From JACKAN01 sp964502735 (lineage in GTDB: Bacteria; Bdellovibrionota; Bdellovibrionia; Bdellovibrionales; UBA1609): a DNA stretch of 46,289 nt. How positions within the stretch are numbered: the first letter of the stretch is position 1; each line of letters begins with the position of its first letter. Shown one piece after another: positions 23,378 to 32,579 of this stretch. Made by a program: the position numbers and the translations under genes. The notes beneath the pieces are model-generated. The model saw only the letters and a list, made by a program, of their open reading frames with translations, had not been told where the DNA came from and made no database searches. Where the stretch lies: positions 1-46,289 of the forward strand of contig CAZCYD010000018.1 in NCBI GenBank assembly GCA_964502735.1, written 5' to 3'.

Positions 23378-24631
23378 ATGAAGTTTTTATTTGGTGAGGA
23401 TTTCGAGAGAATTATAGATAGAGTACGATTAACTCTACTGTCTGTCGGTTTTCTCATTTGTCTGTACTACACAGTCGGTGATTTTACCGATCGTGGAAAC
23501 TTCGAAAATTCTCCAGTCTTGTTGGGGTGCTTAGCTGTTTACGTTGTCGGTTTGATTTTAAATCAAAAAAAATGTCGCAAGCTAGCCGCTTATTTATTTT
23601 TGGTTTCTACTCAAATTTTTATGACATTTCTCATCTATAAATCTGGTGGCTTAAGCGCCCCTGGAGCTTTTTGGTTTACAATTCTTCCTCTAATTTGGAC
23701 ATTTTTAATTGGCCTTAAGGGACTTCTGATAGGGTACACAGGTATTTTTATTACATACATTTATTTTTATATAAATGTTGATACTATAGTTGTTCCAGAC
23801 CACATTTCTGTGAATAACTTTTTATTTAAATCTCGGTTAGAAAACTTACTCATGTTTTCGTCATTTATTGTGATTTTTATTTATTCGTACACTAAAATTT
23901 TGGCGCATTCTAAAATAGAAATAGAAAGAAAAACTAGAGAAATTTCTACTCTATTGAGAATTCTTGTTCACGACATCTCAAACCCGTTGTCGGTTATTTC
24001 TAATCATATTGAAATTATAAGAAAGAAAAAGAAATTTGATGAGAGTCATCTTGAAATAATAATGGAGTCGACTCAACGCCTTCGCAATATGATTGCCAAT
24101 GTAAATAGACTTTTTGCTTTTTCCGATGGTAAGGCAAAGCTGCGTAAAGAACGTGTAGATTTAAGGGATTGCATTCAAGAAGCTTTAAATATCTTAGATA
24201 TATTTATAGTCGATAAAAAAATATCTATAAAACAAGAGTACGGTACAGATTGCCCTATAGTAACAGTCGACAAAGAAATTTTTATTAACCAGGTCTTGGT
24301 AAATATTCTAAGCAATGCCGTTAAATTTTCGGATCCAGGCGGACAAGTGCTTATTTCCATAGTTAGAACCAATAGAACTGTAATTCTCGATATTGTAGAT
24401 GAGGGAGTGGGAGTTCCACCAGGATTAATTCCCAAATTATTTTTGGCAGAGACCCCCACGACTCGAGAGGGAACAATGGGTGAAAAGGGTACGGGATTTG
24501 GTCTACCCATTGTAAAAGAAATTATTTATCGTCACGATGCTTGCATAGCCATCTACAGCCCCCCCAAAGGTGCTCACGCTATTCCAAAAGGAACTCAGGT
24601 GCATATTCAAATACCCTATACGGGCGATTAA
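23378..24631 (+). CDS. membrane histidine kinase
   Basis: 417 residues. About six hydrophobic helices in residues 17-172 form a MASE-like membrane sensor, followed by a short linker helix, HisKA with LVHDISNPLSVIS (phosphorylated His198), and a HATPase domain with VNILSNAVKFSD, IVDEGVGVPPG and GEKGTGFGLPIVKE. It is an orphan kinase with no response regulator beside it. It starts 17 bases after the GMC gene, so it may be co-transcribed; a TATAAT at 23356-23361, over the GMC stop, offers an own promoter with a roughly 10-base leader. No clear Shine-Dalgarno. Confidence 0.88.
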   Translation: MKFLFGEDFERIIDRVRLTLLSVGFLICLYYTVGDFTDRGNFENSPVLLGCLAVYVVGLILNQKKCRKLAAYLFLVSTQIFMTFLIYKSGGLSAPGAFWFTILPLIWTFLIGLKGLLIGYTGIFITYIYFYINVDTIVVPDHISVNNFLFKSRLENLLMFSSFIVIFIYSYTKILAHSKIEIERKTREISTLLRILVHDISNPLSVISNHIEIIRKKKKFDESHLEIIMESTQRLRNMIANVNRLFAFSDGKAKLRKERVDLRDCIQEALNILDIFIVDKKISIKQEYGTDCPIVTVDKEIFINQVLVNILSNAVKFSDPGGQVLISIVRTNRTVILDIVDEGVGVPPGLIPKLFLAETPTTREGTMGEKGTGFGLPIVKEIIYRHDACIAIYSPPKGAHAIPKGTQVHIQIPYTGD

Positions 24632-24639
24632 CAAGGACA

Positions 24640-24668
24640 TTGCGGATTGCGGGCTTTTTGTGTAGAAT
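24640..24668 (+). promoter_or_regulatory. promoter of the def operon, possibly leaderless
   Basis: TTGCGG (24640-24645), 17-base spacer, TAGAAT (24663-24668, 5/6). The def ATG at 24674 begins 5 bases after the -10 box, so transcription would start at or just beside the AUG. Only GAG near the start could serve as a Shine-Dalgarno. Confidence 0.45.
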
Positions 24669-24673
24669 GAGCC

Positions 24674-25282
24674 ATGCTTGAAATATTAAAGTTTCCGGAC
24701 CCAAGGTTAAGAATAAAATGTCAATCCGTTGAAAAAGTCACTGAGGAGCACGTAAAGCTGGCGAAGGATATGTTAGAAACCATGTACAGTTCTAGGGGCA
24801 TAGGTCTGGCTGCGGCTCAAGTCAACCATCAAATTCGGCTGATTGTTATTGATACGCGTCCAAAAGAAGTCAGCGAAGGTAGGGAGCGATATGACTTGTC
24901 GCAACTTACAGATTTAGAAAAGTTGATTGTTCAGCCTCTAGTTTTATTCAATCCCGAGATTACTGGAAAGAATGGAAAAAACACTTATGAGGAAGGTTGT
25001 TTGAGTGTTCCGACCTTTTTTGAAACTGTAGAAAGGTTTAACTATATTGAGGTTAAGGCTTTAGATATTAATGGCCATGAGCTATTTTTGAAGACAGATG
25101 GCTTGTTGAGCATTTGCATTCAGCATGAGATTGACCATTTGGATGGAAAATTATTTATTGACCGACTGAGTACGATCAAGGGAAATCGCATAAAAAATAA
25201 AATTAAAAAATTTGGCTATCCAGAGGCTTCAGAAAGTGATGAAGACGTCGAAGATATTAGAGCCGCTGAACATAAATTATGA
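24674..25282 (+). CDS. def: peptide deformylase
   Basis: 202 residues. Removes the N-formyl group from nascent proteins. The three family motifs are intact: GIGLAAAQV (42-50), EEGCLSVP with the metal-ligand Cys, and QHEIDHLDG with the two metal-ligand His and catalytic Glu. A 25-residue stretch (about 65-90) and an acidic tail after about 180 are slightly longer than in the E. coli enzyme (169 residues). Its stop overlaps the fmt start by four bases (ATGA), the usual def-fmt arrangement. Confidence 0.97.
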   Translation: MLEILKFPDPRLRIKCQSVEKVTEEHVKLAKDMLETMYSSRGIGLAAAQVNHQIRLIVIDTRPKEVSEGRERYDLSQLTDLEKLIVQPLVLFNPEITGKNGKNTYEEGCLSVPTFFETVERFNYIEVKALDINGHELFLKTDGLLSICIQHEIDHLDGKLFIDRLSTIKGNRIKNKIKKFGYPEASESDEDVEDIRAAEHKL

Positions 25283-26238
25283 GTTTAGTAAGAGTTGTAT
25301 TTCTCGGCACCCCTGGATTCGCCCGCACAAGTTTAGAGGCCTTAGTTTCCGATAAGTATTACAAAGTGGTGGGTGTAGTGACTCAGCCCGACAGTCGATC
25401 TGGAAGAAAAATGCAACTTAAGCCTTGCCCTGTTAAAGAGTTGGCTATGGAGCTTAGCATTCCAGTCCTATCTTCTGAGAATATTAATGCGGAAGAAGTG
25501 TTGGCTGAGATTGCAACGTGGAGAGCTGAAGCGGCTGTCGTAGTGGCCTTTGGCCAGATTTTATCTCAAAAATTTTTGAATATGTATCCGGAAAAGGTGG
25601 TTAACATTCACGCCAGCTTACTTCCTAGATGGCGGGGGGCAGCACCTATTCAAAGAGCCATTATGGCCGGGGATAAGGCAACTGGGGTAGCGCTGCAAGT
25701 TATGGTCAAAAAATTGGATGCGGGGGCTATCATAGGGCTAAGGAAGGTGTCTTTGGATGATAGCAAGAGTGCTGTCGATTTGCACGATGAGCTGTCGATT
25801 TTAGGGGCCGATCTTTTGCACAATGAATTTAAAGATTATCTAAGAGGTAACCTTGTTCCTGTTGCGCAAGATGAAGAGAAGGTCACTTTGGCCCCAAAGA
25901 TTGAAAAATCGGAGGGAAGAGTTGATTTTACAATGAGTGCAGAAGTTATCCACAGAAGAGTCTTGGGGTTATCTATGGGGCCAGGAAGTTTTACATTTTT
26001 AAACGGGAAGTTACTTAAAATTCACAAAACTAGTTTTGAATTATTGCCATCCGAAAAACAACCTCTTAATCCTGAACCTTGTGGAACCATTCTGTCTCTT
26101 GGCTCGACAATTAGGGTGCAGTGTGGCCAAGGGACTCTTCATATACATGAAATTCAACCAGAATCTCGCCCCAGAATGTCAGTTTCTGATTTTTTAAAGG
26201 GTCATAAGCTTCAAGTCGGACAAGTATTTGGTGGTTGA
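25279..26238 (+). CDS. fmt: methionyl-tRNA formyltransferase
   Basis: 319 residues, the standard length. Transfers formyl from 10-formyl-tetrahydrofolate to Met-tRNA(i). The N-terminal Rossmann-like domain shows RVVFLGTPGFARTSLEAL, and the active-site segment HASLLPRWRGAAPIQRAI with TGVALQVMVKKLDAGAI. The C-terminal OB-like domain spans about 210-315. It overlaps def by four bases and is followed after 34 bases by rpe, in the same direction. Confidence 0.97.
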   Translation: MSLVRVVFLGTPGFARTSLEALVSDKYYKVVGVVTQPDSRSGRKMQLKPCPVKELAMELSIPVLSSENINAEEVLAEIATWRAEAAVVVAFGQILSQKFLNMYPEKVVNIHASLLPRWRGAAPIQRAIMAGDKATGVALQVMVKKLDAGAIIGLRKVSLDDSKSAVDLHDELSILGADLLHNEFKDYLRGNLVPVAQDEEKVTLAPKIEKSEGRVDFTMSAEVIHRRVLGLSMGPGSFTFLNGKLLKIHKTSFELLPSEKQPLNPEPCGTILSLGSTIRVQCGQGTLHIHEIQPESRPRMSVSDFLKGHKLQVGQVFGG

Positions 26239-26272
26239 CCCCTGAATTCTCCCATGGGAAAAATCAGAAGTT

Positions 26273-26965
26273 ATGACTATTGAAAACGACAGAAGAGACC
26301 CCTCATTGGGTCAAAATACATTTATAATTGCGCCAAGTTTGCTATCCGCAGATTTTTCTAGGCTTGGTGAAGAAATTAAAAGTGTTGAAAATGCGGGGGC
26401 GGATTGGATTCATATTGATGTTATGGATGGTCATTTTGTGCCGAACTTAACTATGGGTGCACCCGTATTGAAGAGTCTAAGGCCCACGACAAAGATGCCT
26501 CTTGATGTTCATTTAATGATAGAGAACCCAGAGAGGTACATAACTGATTTTGCGAAGGCGGGTGCTGATTATATTACTGTACACATAGAGGCCTGCAGCG
26601 ATGTTCTAAGCTGTGTTAACAAAATTCGCGACTCGGGTTGTCGGCCGGGGTTAACCTTGAGACCTGGTACGGATATAGAGAGGGTGCTTCCGTACCTAAA
26701 GGATATTGATTTGGTATTGGTTATGACCGTTGAGCCAGGTTTTGGTGGTCAGAGTTTTATGGAAGAACAAATTCCTAAAATTAAACGACTCCGCCAAGAG
26801 ATCAGTCAAAACAATTATAAGCTTTTAATTGAGGTCGACGGGGGAATTAATAACGAAACAGCAAAACTCTGTAAGGGGGCAGACGTTCTTGTGGCCGGAA
26901 GTTATATTTTTGGTCAAGTCTATAAAGAGGCTATTCAAAATCTTAAGGAAGCAAAATGGAAGTAG
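26273..26965 (+). CDS. rpe: ribulose-phosphate 3-epimerase
   Basis: 230 residues, TIM barrel. Interconverts ribulose-5-phosphate and xylulose-5-phosphate in the pentose phosphate pathway. Motifs: IIAPSLLSADFSRL, HIDVMDGHFVPNLTMG (metal His and catalytic Asp), VHLMIENPERYI, MTVEPGFGGQSF and EVDGGINNETA. It has a polar N-terminal extension of about 17 residues (MTIENDRRDPSLGQ...) before the usual start. Its stop overlaps the hutH start by ten bases, so rpe and hutH are translationally linked. Confidence 0.96.
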   Translation: MTIENDRRDPSLGQNTFIIAPSLLSADFSRLGEEIKSVENAGADWIHIDVMDGHFVPNLTMGAPVLKSLRPTTKMPLDVHLMIENPERYITDFAKAGADYITVHIEACSDVLSCVNKIRDSGCRPGLTLRPGTDIERVLPYLKDIDLVLVMTVEPGFGGQSFMEEQIPKIKRLRQEISQNNYKLLIEVDGGINNETAKLCKGADVLVAGSYIFGQVYKEAIQNLKEAKWK

Positions 26966-28488
26966 AAATCAATGGAGACAATTTAAACCTTGAGGACGTA
27001 TGGTCAGTGGCTCACAAGGGAGCTCAAGTTCGATTGGCACAGTCCTCTTACGAAAAGGTTTTGAAGTCTCGAAATTATATTGAAGAGAGAATTCGCAAGG
27101 GTGATGTTATGTACGGTATCAATACCGGATTTGGAGCCTTTAGCGAAGTCAAAATCTCTCAAGAGGATATTGAAAAATTACAGGTGAATCTTATTCGCTC
27201 ACATTCTGTCGGCGTCGGCGAGCCTTTTACCAAAGAAGAAACTCGGGCTATTATGCTATTGAGAGCTAATGCTCTGGCCAGAGGTCACAGCGGGATTCGC
27301 CCAGTGGTAATAGAGAAGATCATAGAGTTTTTAAATTTGGAAATTATTCCAGTCATTCCACAACAGGGAAGTGTAGGGGCCAGTGGGGACCTCGCTCCAC
27401 TTTCTCACTTAGCTTTAGCTTTGATTGGTGAGGGCGAGGTTTGGGAAGATGGAAAAATTGTTCCTGCCGAAAAAGTTCTTCAAAATAAAGATGTACAGCC
27501 ATTGAAACTACAAGCAAAGGAAGGCTTGTCCTTAATAAATGGATGCCAAGTCATGACAGGAGTAGGGCTTTTAAGTCTCTATGAGGCGAGACGACTGGCT
27601 TGGATGGTGGACCTATCAGGAGCTATTTCTTTGGAGTCATTAAAGGGAGCCAGGAGTGCTTTTGATCCACTTATTTTTGCCACAAGACCTCATCCCGGAG
27701 AGGCCAAGACAGCTAGAAACATTCTTAAGCTATTGGGTGACAAGTCGTCAATATCTGAGTCTCATGCTAGTTGTGGTCGAGTGCAAGATGCTTATTCGCT
27801 TCGCTGTATGCCGGCTGTGCACGGGGCGGCCAAAGATTGTTTATCTGTAAGTTTGCTGCGTCTAATTACAGAGGCCAACTCGAGTACTGACAATCCTTTG
27901 GTTTTTGCAGACGAAGACAAAGTTCTAAGTTGTGGCAATTTTCATGGAGAGCCAGTGGCCTTTGCTCTAGACCATCTCTGTATAGCTATGAGCGCGATGG
28001 CAAGTATTTCAGAATGTCGAATTGAGAAATTAATTAATCCAGCTATGAGTCAGTTGCCAGCCTTTTTGGCTCCAAAAGGAGGACTCAACAGTGGGCTTAT
28101 GATTGTTCAGGTCGCCGCTGCGGCTCTTGTTAGTGAGAATAAAATCCTTTCCCATCCGGCTTCTGTAGATAGTATTCCCACATCTGCTGATAAAGAAGAT
28201 CATGTCAGCATGGGGACTATTGCCGCAAGAAAACTTGCTAAAATTATTAAAAATGCGGAAAGCGTAGTTGCAATGGAGTTGTTGTGTGGGACCCAAGCAC
28301 TAGACATGTTAAAGCCTTTGCAGCCGGCTTCCGTCGTAGCAGAAGCTCATAAGGCCATAAGGAAAAAAGTTCCTTTTGCTGAAGAGGATAGAGTTTTTTC
28401 AAGAGATATTGAGGCCATCAGGTTGATGATAAGATCCGATGAATTGACTCAAATCATCAATAGCTGTGTCGGAGAACTTGAGTACTAG
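26956..28488 (+). CDS. hutH: histidine ammonia-lyase
   Basis: 510 residues, as in characterised HutH. Deaminates histidine to urocanate. The MIO-prosthetic-group triad is Ala142-Ser143-Gly144 in GSVGASGDLAPLSH, at the same position as in Pseudomonas. The catalytic Tyr region YGINTGFGAF (about 53-62) and the SSTDNPLVF segment are intact. It begins within the last ten bases of rpe and ends 16 bases before hutU. First gene of a hutH-hutU-hutI run for degradation of histidine towards formiminoglutamate. Confidence 0.97.
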   Translation: MEVEINGDNLNLEDVWSVAHKGAQVRLAQSSYEKVLKSRNYIEERIRKGDVMYGINTGFGAFSEVKISQEDIEKLQVNLIRSHSVGVGEPFTKEETRAIMLLRANALARGHSGIRPVVIEKIIEFLNLEIIPVIPQQGSVGASGDLAPLSHLALALIGEGEVWEDGKIVPAEKVLQNKDVQPLKLQAKEGLSLINGCQVMTGVGLLSLYEARRLAWMVDLSGAISLESLKGARSAFDPLIFATRPHPGEAKTARNILKLLGDKSSISESHASCGRVQDAYSLRCMPAVHGAAKDCLSVSLLRLITEANSSTDNPLVFADEDKVLSCGNFHGEPVAFALDHLCIAMSAMASISECRIEKLINPAMSQLPAFLAPKGGLNSGLMIVQVAAAALVSENKILSHPASVDSIPTSADKEDHVSMGTIAARKLAKIIKNAESVVAMELLCGTQALDMLKPLQPASVVAEAHKAIRKKVPFAEEDRVFSRDIEAIRLMIRSDELTQIINSCVGELEY

Positions 28489-28504
28489 CAGAAGGAGATA
28501 TTCA

Positions 28505-30172
28505 ATGAAGAGGGTCATTCACCCACCAACGGGAACCGAGCTTAACTGTAAAGGATGGCTGCAAGAGGCGGCTTATCGCATGATTCAACACAACTTAGAC
28601 CCCGATGTGGCAGAAGTGCCCGAGGAGCTCATTGTTTACGGAGGGCGAGGTAAAGCGGCAAGAAACTGGGAGTGTTTTGATAAAATATTAGAAACTCTAA
28701 AAGAATTAGAAAACGACGAAACTTTACTTGTTCAATCTGGCAAACCTGTTGGAGTTATAAAAACTCATGAAGATGCCCCCAGAGTGTTGATTGCCAACTC
28801 TAATCTTGTTCCCAAGTGGGCGACATGGGAGGTCTTTGATCAACTCGATAAACAAGGGTTAATGATGTATGGACAGATGACTGCTGGTTCTTGGATATAT
28901 ATTGGGACGCAGGGGATTATACAGGGAACTTACGAAACCTTTGTTGAGGCCGGAAGACAACATTTTGGAGGCCAACTGGCAGGGAAGCTTATACTCACTG
29001 CCGGACTGGGCGGAATGGGTGGTGCTCAGCCTCTTGCCGGAGTGTTTGCTGGGGCCACGGTACTAGCTGTGGAAGTCGATCCTCATAGAATTCAGAGACG
29101 CGTGGAGACTCGCTATGTAGATGAAGCGACAGAAAGCTTAGATGAGGCCTTGGCTTTGGTCAGTCGTTACAGAGAAAAAGGTGAAGCGAAGTCCGTAGCT
29201 CTTCGAGGCAATATGGCGGAAGTCATACACGAGTTATTAAGGCGAAATTTTTTGCCAGATATTTTGACAGATCAAACTTCAGCTCATGATCCATTATATG
29301 GCTATATACCGGTTGGGTATGACATCAGCGAAGCCGATTTGTTAAGAAAAAAAGACCCTCAAACTTATCTCAAGCTTTCCAGAAAGAGTATTGCTCAACA
29401 CGTTGAGGGAATGTTGGCAATGCAGAAACGTGGAGTCTTAACATTTGACTACGGCAATAATATTAGACAGGTGGCTTTAGAGGAAGGAGTGACAGAGGCT
29501 TACAATTTTAAAGGTTTTGTCCCTTTGTTTATTCGCCCTTTGTTTTGTCGGGGTAGTGGTCCCTTCCGTTGGGTGGCATTGAGTGGAGATAAAGAGGATA
29601 TTCGAGTCACTGATCAAGAGCTTCGAAAGATGTTTCCCGATAAGCCTCATTTGTTGCGTTGGTTAGATATGGCAGAAAAAAGAATAGCCTTTCAAGGTTT
29701 ACCATCCCGTATTTGTTGGTTGGAGTACGGAGAAAGGGTAAGTGCCGGGCTGATGTTTAATGAGCTTGTGGCTTCTGGGAAAGTGAAAGCTCCGATAGCT
29801 ATTGGCCGAGATCATTTGGATTGTGGATCAGTAGCCTCGCCCAACAGAGAGACCGAGGGCATGAAAGACGGTTCCGATTGTGTGGCAGATTGGCCGATTC
29901 TGAATGCTTTAAGCAACACAGCTTGTGGAGCCACGTGGGTGAGCTTTCATCACGGCGGAGGTGTTGGGATGGGATATAGCCTTCATGCGGGTCAGGTTGT
30001 TGTCTGTGATGGGACTCCTGCCGCAGCTAAAAGATTGGAGCGAGTTTTAACTGCAGACCCCGCGATGGGAGTGTTTCGTCACTTTGATGCTGGGTATGAA
30101 GAGGCCAAGTCTGTAGCTCGAGAGCGAGGAGTTATTCGTCACGGAATCCCATTTGAGTCAAATTTATTATAG
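28505..30172 (+). CDS. hutU: urocanate hydratase
   Basis: 555 residues from ATG 28505, chosen because AAGGAGA precedes it and the length then equals the typical 556; an in-frame start inside hutH (28466) would add 13 atypical residues. Converts urocanate to imidazolonepropionate using tightly bound NAD. Motifs: YGGRGKAARNW near the start, GTQGIIQGTYETF, ILTAGLGGMGGAQPLAG (NAD-binding), LTDQTSAHDPLYGY, DHLDCGSVASPNRET and the C-terminal NTACGATWVSFHHGGGVGMG. The second enzyme of the hut pathway. Confidence 0.97.
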   Translation: MKRVIHPPTGTELNCKGWLQEAAYRMIQHNLDPDVAEVPEELIVYGGRGKAARNWECFDKILETLKELENDETLLVQSGKPVGVIKTHEDAPRVLIANSNLVPKWATWEVFDQLDKQGLMMYGQMTAGSWIYIGTQGIIQGTYETFVEAGRQHFGGQLAGKLILTAGLGGMGGAQPLAGVFAGATVLAVEVDPHRIQRRVETRYVDEATESLDEALALVSRYREKGEAKSVALRGNMAEVIHELLRRNFLPDILTDQTSAHDPLYGYIPVGYDISEADLLRKKDPQTYLKLSRKSIAQHVEGMLAMQKRGVLTFDYGNNIRQVALEEGVTEAYNFKGFVPLFIRPLFCRGSGPFRWVALSGDKEDIRVTDQELRKMFPDKPHLLRWLDMAEKRIAFQGLPSRICWLEYGERVSAGLMFNELVASGKVKAPIAIGRDHLDCGSVASPNRETEGMKDGSDCVADWPILNALSNTACGATWVSFHHGGGVGMGYSLHAGQVVVCDGTPAAAKRLERVLTADPAMGVFRHFDAGYEEAKSVARERGVIRHGIPFESNLL

Positions 30173-30192
30173 ATATTGGAACCGGATAAAGC

Positions 30193-31440
30193 ATGACAAA
30201 ATGTTTTCGAAAAATCCATAAGCTGTGGACCCTGAGCGGTGTAGAGAAAAAATCTGGACGTCGACCCGTATTTGAAGATTTGTCTTTAATTCAAGACGGG
30301 GCCTTAATTTGCGTAGATGGAAAAATTAAGTGGGTTGGACGAGATAAAGATCTTACGCCTAAGCTATTGACGGAGATGGGGCTTAAAAAAAATCCAGAGG
30401 AAATCTTTTATAAAGATAAGGTAATAATGCCCGCATTTGTAGAGGCCCATACTCACACTATTTTTGGAGGAAATCGCAGGGCTGAGTTTGAGATGAGGAA
30501 TCAAGGGGCAACTTATCAGGACATTGCTAAAAATGGCGGTGGCATTTTGAGCACAGTTAAATCCACTAGAGAACTATCTAAAAAACAACTCATGGATATA
30601 TCTCAAAAGCGTGTGGACAGGTTTCTGCAGCAGGGAGTGGGAGTCCTAGAGATTAAAAGTGGATACGGGTTGGATGAGACGAATGAATTTAAACTTTTAC
30701 AAACGGCTAAAGAACTTCAAGGGCCTAAAATTGTTCCAACCTATTTAGGGCCTCATGCCATTCCTGTGGAAGTCAATAAACAAGACTACCAAAATCAAAT
30801 ATTAAATAGAACCTTGGGACAGATGGTAAGTCGAAAACTTGCCAACAGAGTAGATATTTTTATCGAAGACGGTTTTTTTGATCTAGAATTTTCTAGATCC
30901 TACTTTGAGAAGGCAAAAGAGCTCAATTTACAAATATGTGCTCACGTGGAGCAGCTTTCAAACGTTGGAGGCACTCAACTGGCTATTGAGTATGGGGCCA
31001 AGTCTATCGAGCATGCAATTGAGGTTACAGATAAAGAAATCGAATTGCTGTCCAACTCAGAAACAACAGCTGTGCTTTTGCCTGTTGCTGACTTTTACCT
31101 TAAAACAGCCTATCCAAGAGCTCGAAAAATGATTGAAGCGGGGGTGCGAGTGGCTGTGGCCACAGACTTTAATCCAGGCAGCTCGCCATCTCAGGACTTA
31201 TCCTTAGTTGGTGTTCTTTCTCGATTGGAAATGAAAATGACCTTAGCTGAAGTTTTGACGGCCTACATTTACAATGCCGCACAAGCCTTGGGGCAAGAGG
31301 ATATGGGGGCTTTAACAGAGGGTAAAAACTGTAGTTTTTTAGTGTTAGATGATGAGTTGGATTCGTTGTTTTATAGTGTTGGGTACCACCCCGTTGCCGA
31401 AGTTTGGCTAAATGGTGAGCCTAAATTTAAAAAATCTTAA
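30193..31440 (+). CDS. hutI: imidazolonepropionase
   Basis: 415 residues, amidohydrolase superfamily. Hydrolyses imidazolonepropionate to N-formimino-glutamate. The metal site is set by AHTHTIFGGNRRAEF, KSGYGLDETNE, HVEQLSNVGG, SIEHAIEV and ATDFNPGSSPS. Third hut gene, 20 bases after hutU. No formiminoglutamase (hutG) or deiminase (hutF) follows in this window, so the last step must be elsewhere or handled differently. A 10-base tandem repeat covers its stop codon. Confidence 0.96.
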   Translation: MTKCFRKIHKLWTLSGVEKKSGRRPVFEDLSLIQDGALICVDGKIKWVGRDKDLTPKLLTEMGLKKNPEEIFYKDKVIMPAFVEAHTHTIFGGNRRAEFEMRNQGATYQDIAKNGGGILSTVKSTRELSKKQLMDISQKRVDRFLQQGVGVLEIKSGYGLDETNEFKLLQTAKELQGPKIVPTYLGPHAIPVEVNKQDYQNQILNRTLGQMVSRKLANRVDIFIEDGFFDLEFSRSYFEKAKELNLQICAHVEQLSNVGGTQLAIEYGAKSIEHAIEVTDKEIELLSNSETTAVLLPVADFYLKTAYPRARKMIEAGVRVAVATDFNPGSSPSQDLSLVGVLSRLEMKMTLAEVLTAYIYNAAQALGQEDMGALTEGKNCSFLVLDDELDSLFYSVGYHPVAEVWLNGEPKFKKS

Positions 31441-31450
31441 AAAATCTTAA
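31431..31450 (+). repeat. tandem 10-base repeat over the hutI stop
   Basis: AAAATCTTAA occurs twice in direct succession; a third, partial copy follows. It includes the hutI stop codon (31438-31440), so the second copy is untranslated. It probably reflects slippage rather than function. Confidence 0.8.
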
Positions 31451-31485
31451 AAAAACCTTTGCAAAGTATATTAAAAGTTTTCTAG

Positions 31486-31539
31486 GCTATGCTTGAGAGC
31501 TTCGCATAGCGGAAGAAGTAGCGGAAAAAAATAGCGGAA
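31486..31539 (+). repeat. leader with hairpin and three TAGCGGAA repeats
   Basis: An inverted repeat GCTATGC (31486-31492) / GCATAGC (31504-31510) with an 11-base loop runs into three direct copies of TAGCGGAA (31507-31514, 31519-31526, 31532-31539). All lie within 70 bases upstream of the unknown gene at 31555. The 12-13-base periodicity is regular enough to suggest a binding site, but it could be slippage. Confidence 0.6.
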
Positions 31540-31554
31540 AAAACAGGAGAAAAA

Positions 31555-31947
31555 ATGGATTATTCAACTCAGACCAACATCACTCAGACAAAATTTTATT
31601 CGCCAGCATTGAATGCCGCTATTTTTGATGGCCCAATTAAGATCTACTTTTCACAAGCTCAAGAAAACACAGCTCTTAAATTGTACTTCGAGTTGAATAA
31701 AAAAATGCAGGGAATGGATTTTAGCGAGAATGAGACCAGTCACCCTCAGATTTATGTAATTTTATACCCAAGCTCAGAGAACTTTTATAATTCCTTTGAT
31801 AAATCATTATCATCAGAGGAGAGTCATAAAGCTTTGATTGGATATGATCAATGGGAGGACTATCACGTTATCGGAATTCGAGGGCCTATTGAGAATGAAT
31901 GTTTAGGTGATGTTTACGACACTTTGTCAACTATTCTGGCTTCCTAA
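31555..31947 (+). CDS. small protein of unknown function
   Basis: 130 residues, acidic, no signal peptide, no membrane helix and no family I recognise. It has a well-placed AGGAG before the ATG, unlike several neighbours, and a leader with repeats upstream. A central HPQIYVILYPSSENFYNSF and a terminal ENECLGDVYDTLSTIL give it the look of a small alpha/beta domain. Coding character (codon use, single good start) is convincing; function is unknown. It is convergent with the TlpA-like gene, with 34 bases between the two stops. Confidence 0.7.
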   Translation: MDYSTQTNITQTKFYSPALNAAIFDGPIKIYFSQAQENTALKLYFELNKKMQGMDFSENETSHPQIYVILYPSSENFYNSFDKSLSSEESHKALIGYDQWEDYHVIGIRGPIENECLGDVYDTLSTILAS

Positions 31948-31981
31948 ATTCTGGCCTCCTAGTCTTTCTATGAAAAAACAA

Positions 31982-32572
31982 CTAGTCTTCTTGAATGAGT
32001 AGCTTTAGCATATTTTTAAGATCTTCAGAGTTGTTAAGGATATCTCCGTAAAAGTGCGAAGCCACTCGTCCTTTTTTATCAATAAGAATGTGTGTGGGTA
32101 GGGCCTCAGCCTGAAAAGCCTCAACAAAAAGTGAACCCGTTTCAAATAAGCTTTGAAGTTGTGGAGCCGAAGACATAAGAAAACTTTTGGCCTCTTGAAT
32201 ATTTTCAGTGCCCTCATCTAAATTAATTAAAATTATGTTTAGGGGGAGAGTTGGGCCAAGTTCGTTGGAAATATTAGAAATTAACGGAATTTCATCGATG
32301 CAAGGGGTGCACCACATGGCCCAAAAGTTTAAATAAACAACTTGGCCAATTCGGTCCTTTAAACTGTCTTTTTGTACATTTGACACAGCCCAAGTTAAGG
32401 GAGGAGCTGGCTGGCGTTTTTCAGACAGAATCAGCTTGTTTTTAGCCTTTTTAATTTGAGTCGTTGGCGAAGTTGGGCGATCTGAGTTAAAATAAATCAA
32501 TGTAAGAAGGACAACAAAAAGAATTGTGGCGATTATCGACATGGTTCTGTAGGTTATCGTTCTGTTGAGCAT
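31982..32572 (-). CDS. TlpA/ResA-type membrane-anchored thioredoxin
   Basis: 196 residues from ATG 32572; earlier in-frame starts exist, but this one lies 7 bases after a good promoter -10. One transmembrane anchor (about 11-29) is followed by a periplasmic thioredoxin-like domain with the redox motif WAMWCTPCIDEIP and the cis-Pro loop EALPTHILIDKKGR. Such proteins reduce apocytochrome or other envelope disulfides. It is divergent from the pilin-like gene; its promoter sits inside that gene's 5' end, so the two may interfere. Confidence 0.9.
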   Translation of the reverse strand: MLNRTITYRTMSIIATILFVVLLTLIYFNSDRPTSPTTQIKKAKNKLILSEKRQPAPPLTWAVSNVQKDSLKDRIGQVVYLNFWAMWCTPCIDEIPLISNISNELGPTLPLNIILINLDEGTENIQEAKSFLMSSAPQLQSLFETGSLFVEAFQAEALPTHILIDKKGRVASHFYGDILNNSEDLKNMLKLLIQED

Positions 32573-32579
32573 GGAGCCG

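Noticed and set aside
24175..24510. 111-codon minus-strand frame inside the membrane kinase
   Set aside because: It is fully antisense to the HATPase domain of a clear kinase; no start signal.
28466..28504. Long form of hutU starting inside hutH
   Set aside because: The 13 extra residues do not match HutU; ATG 28505 with AAGGAGA gives the canonical length.
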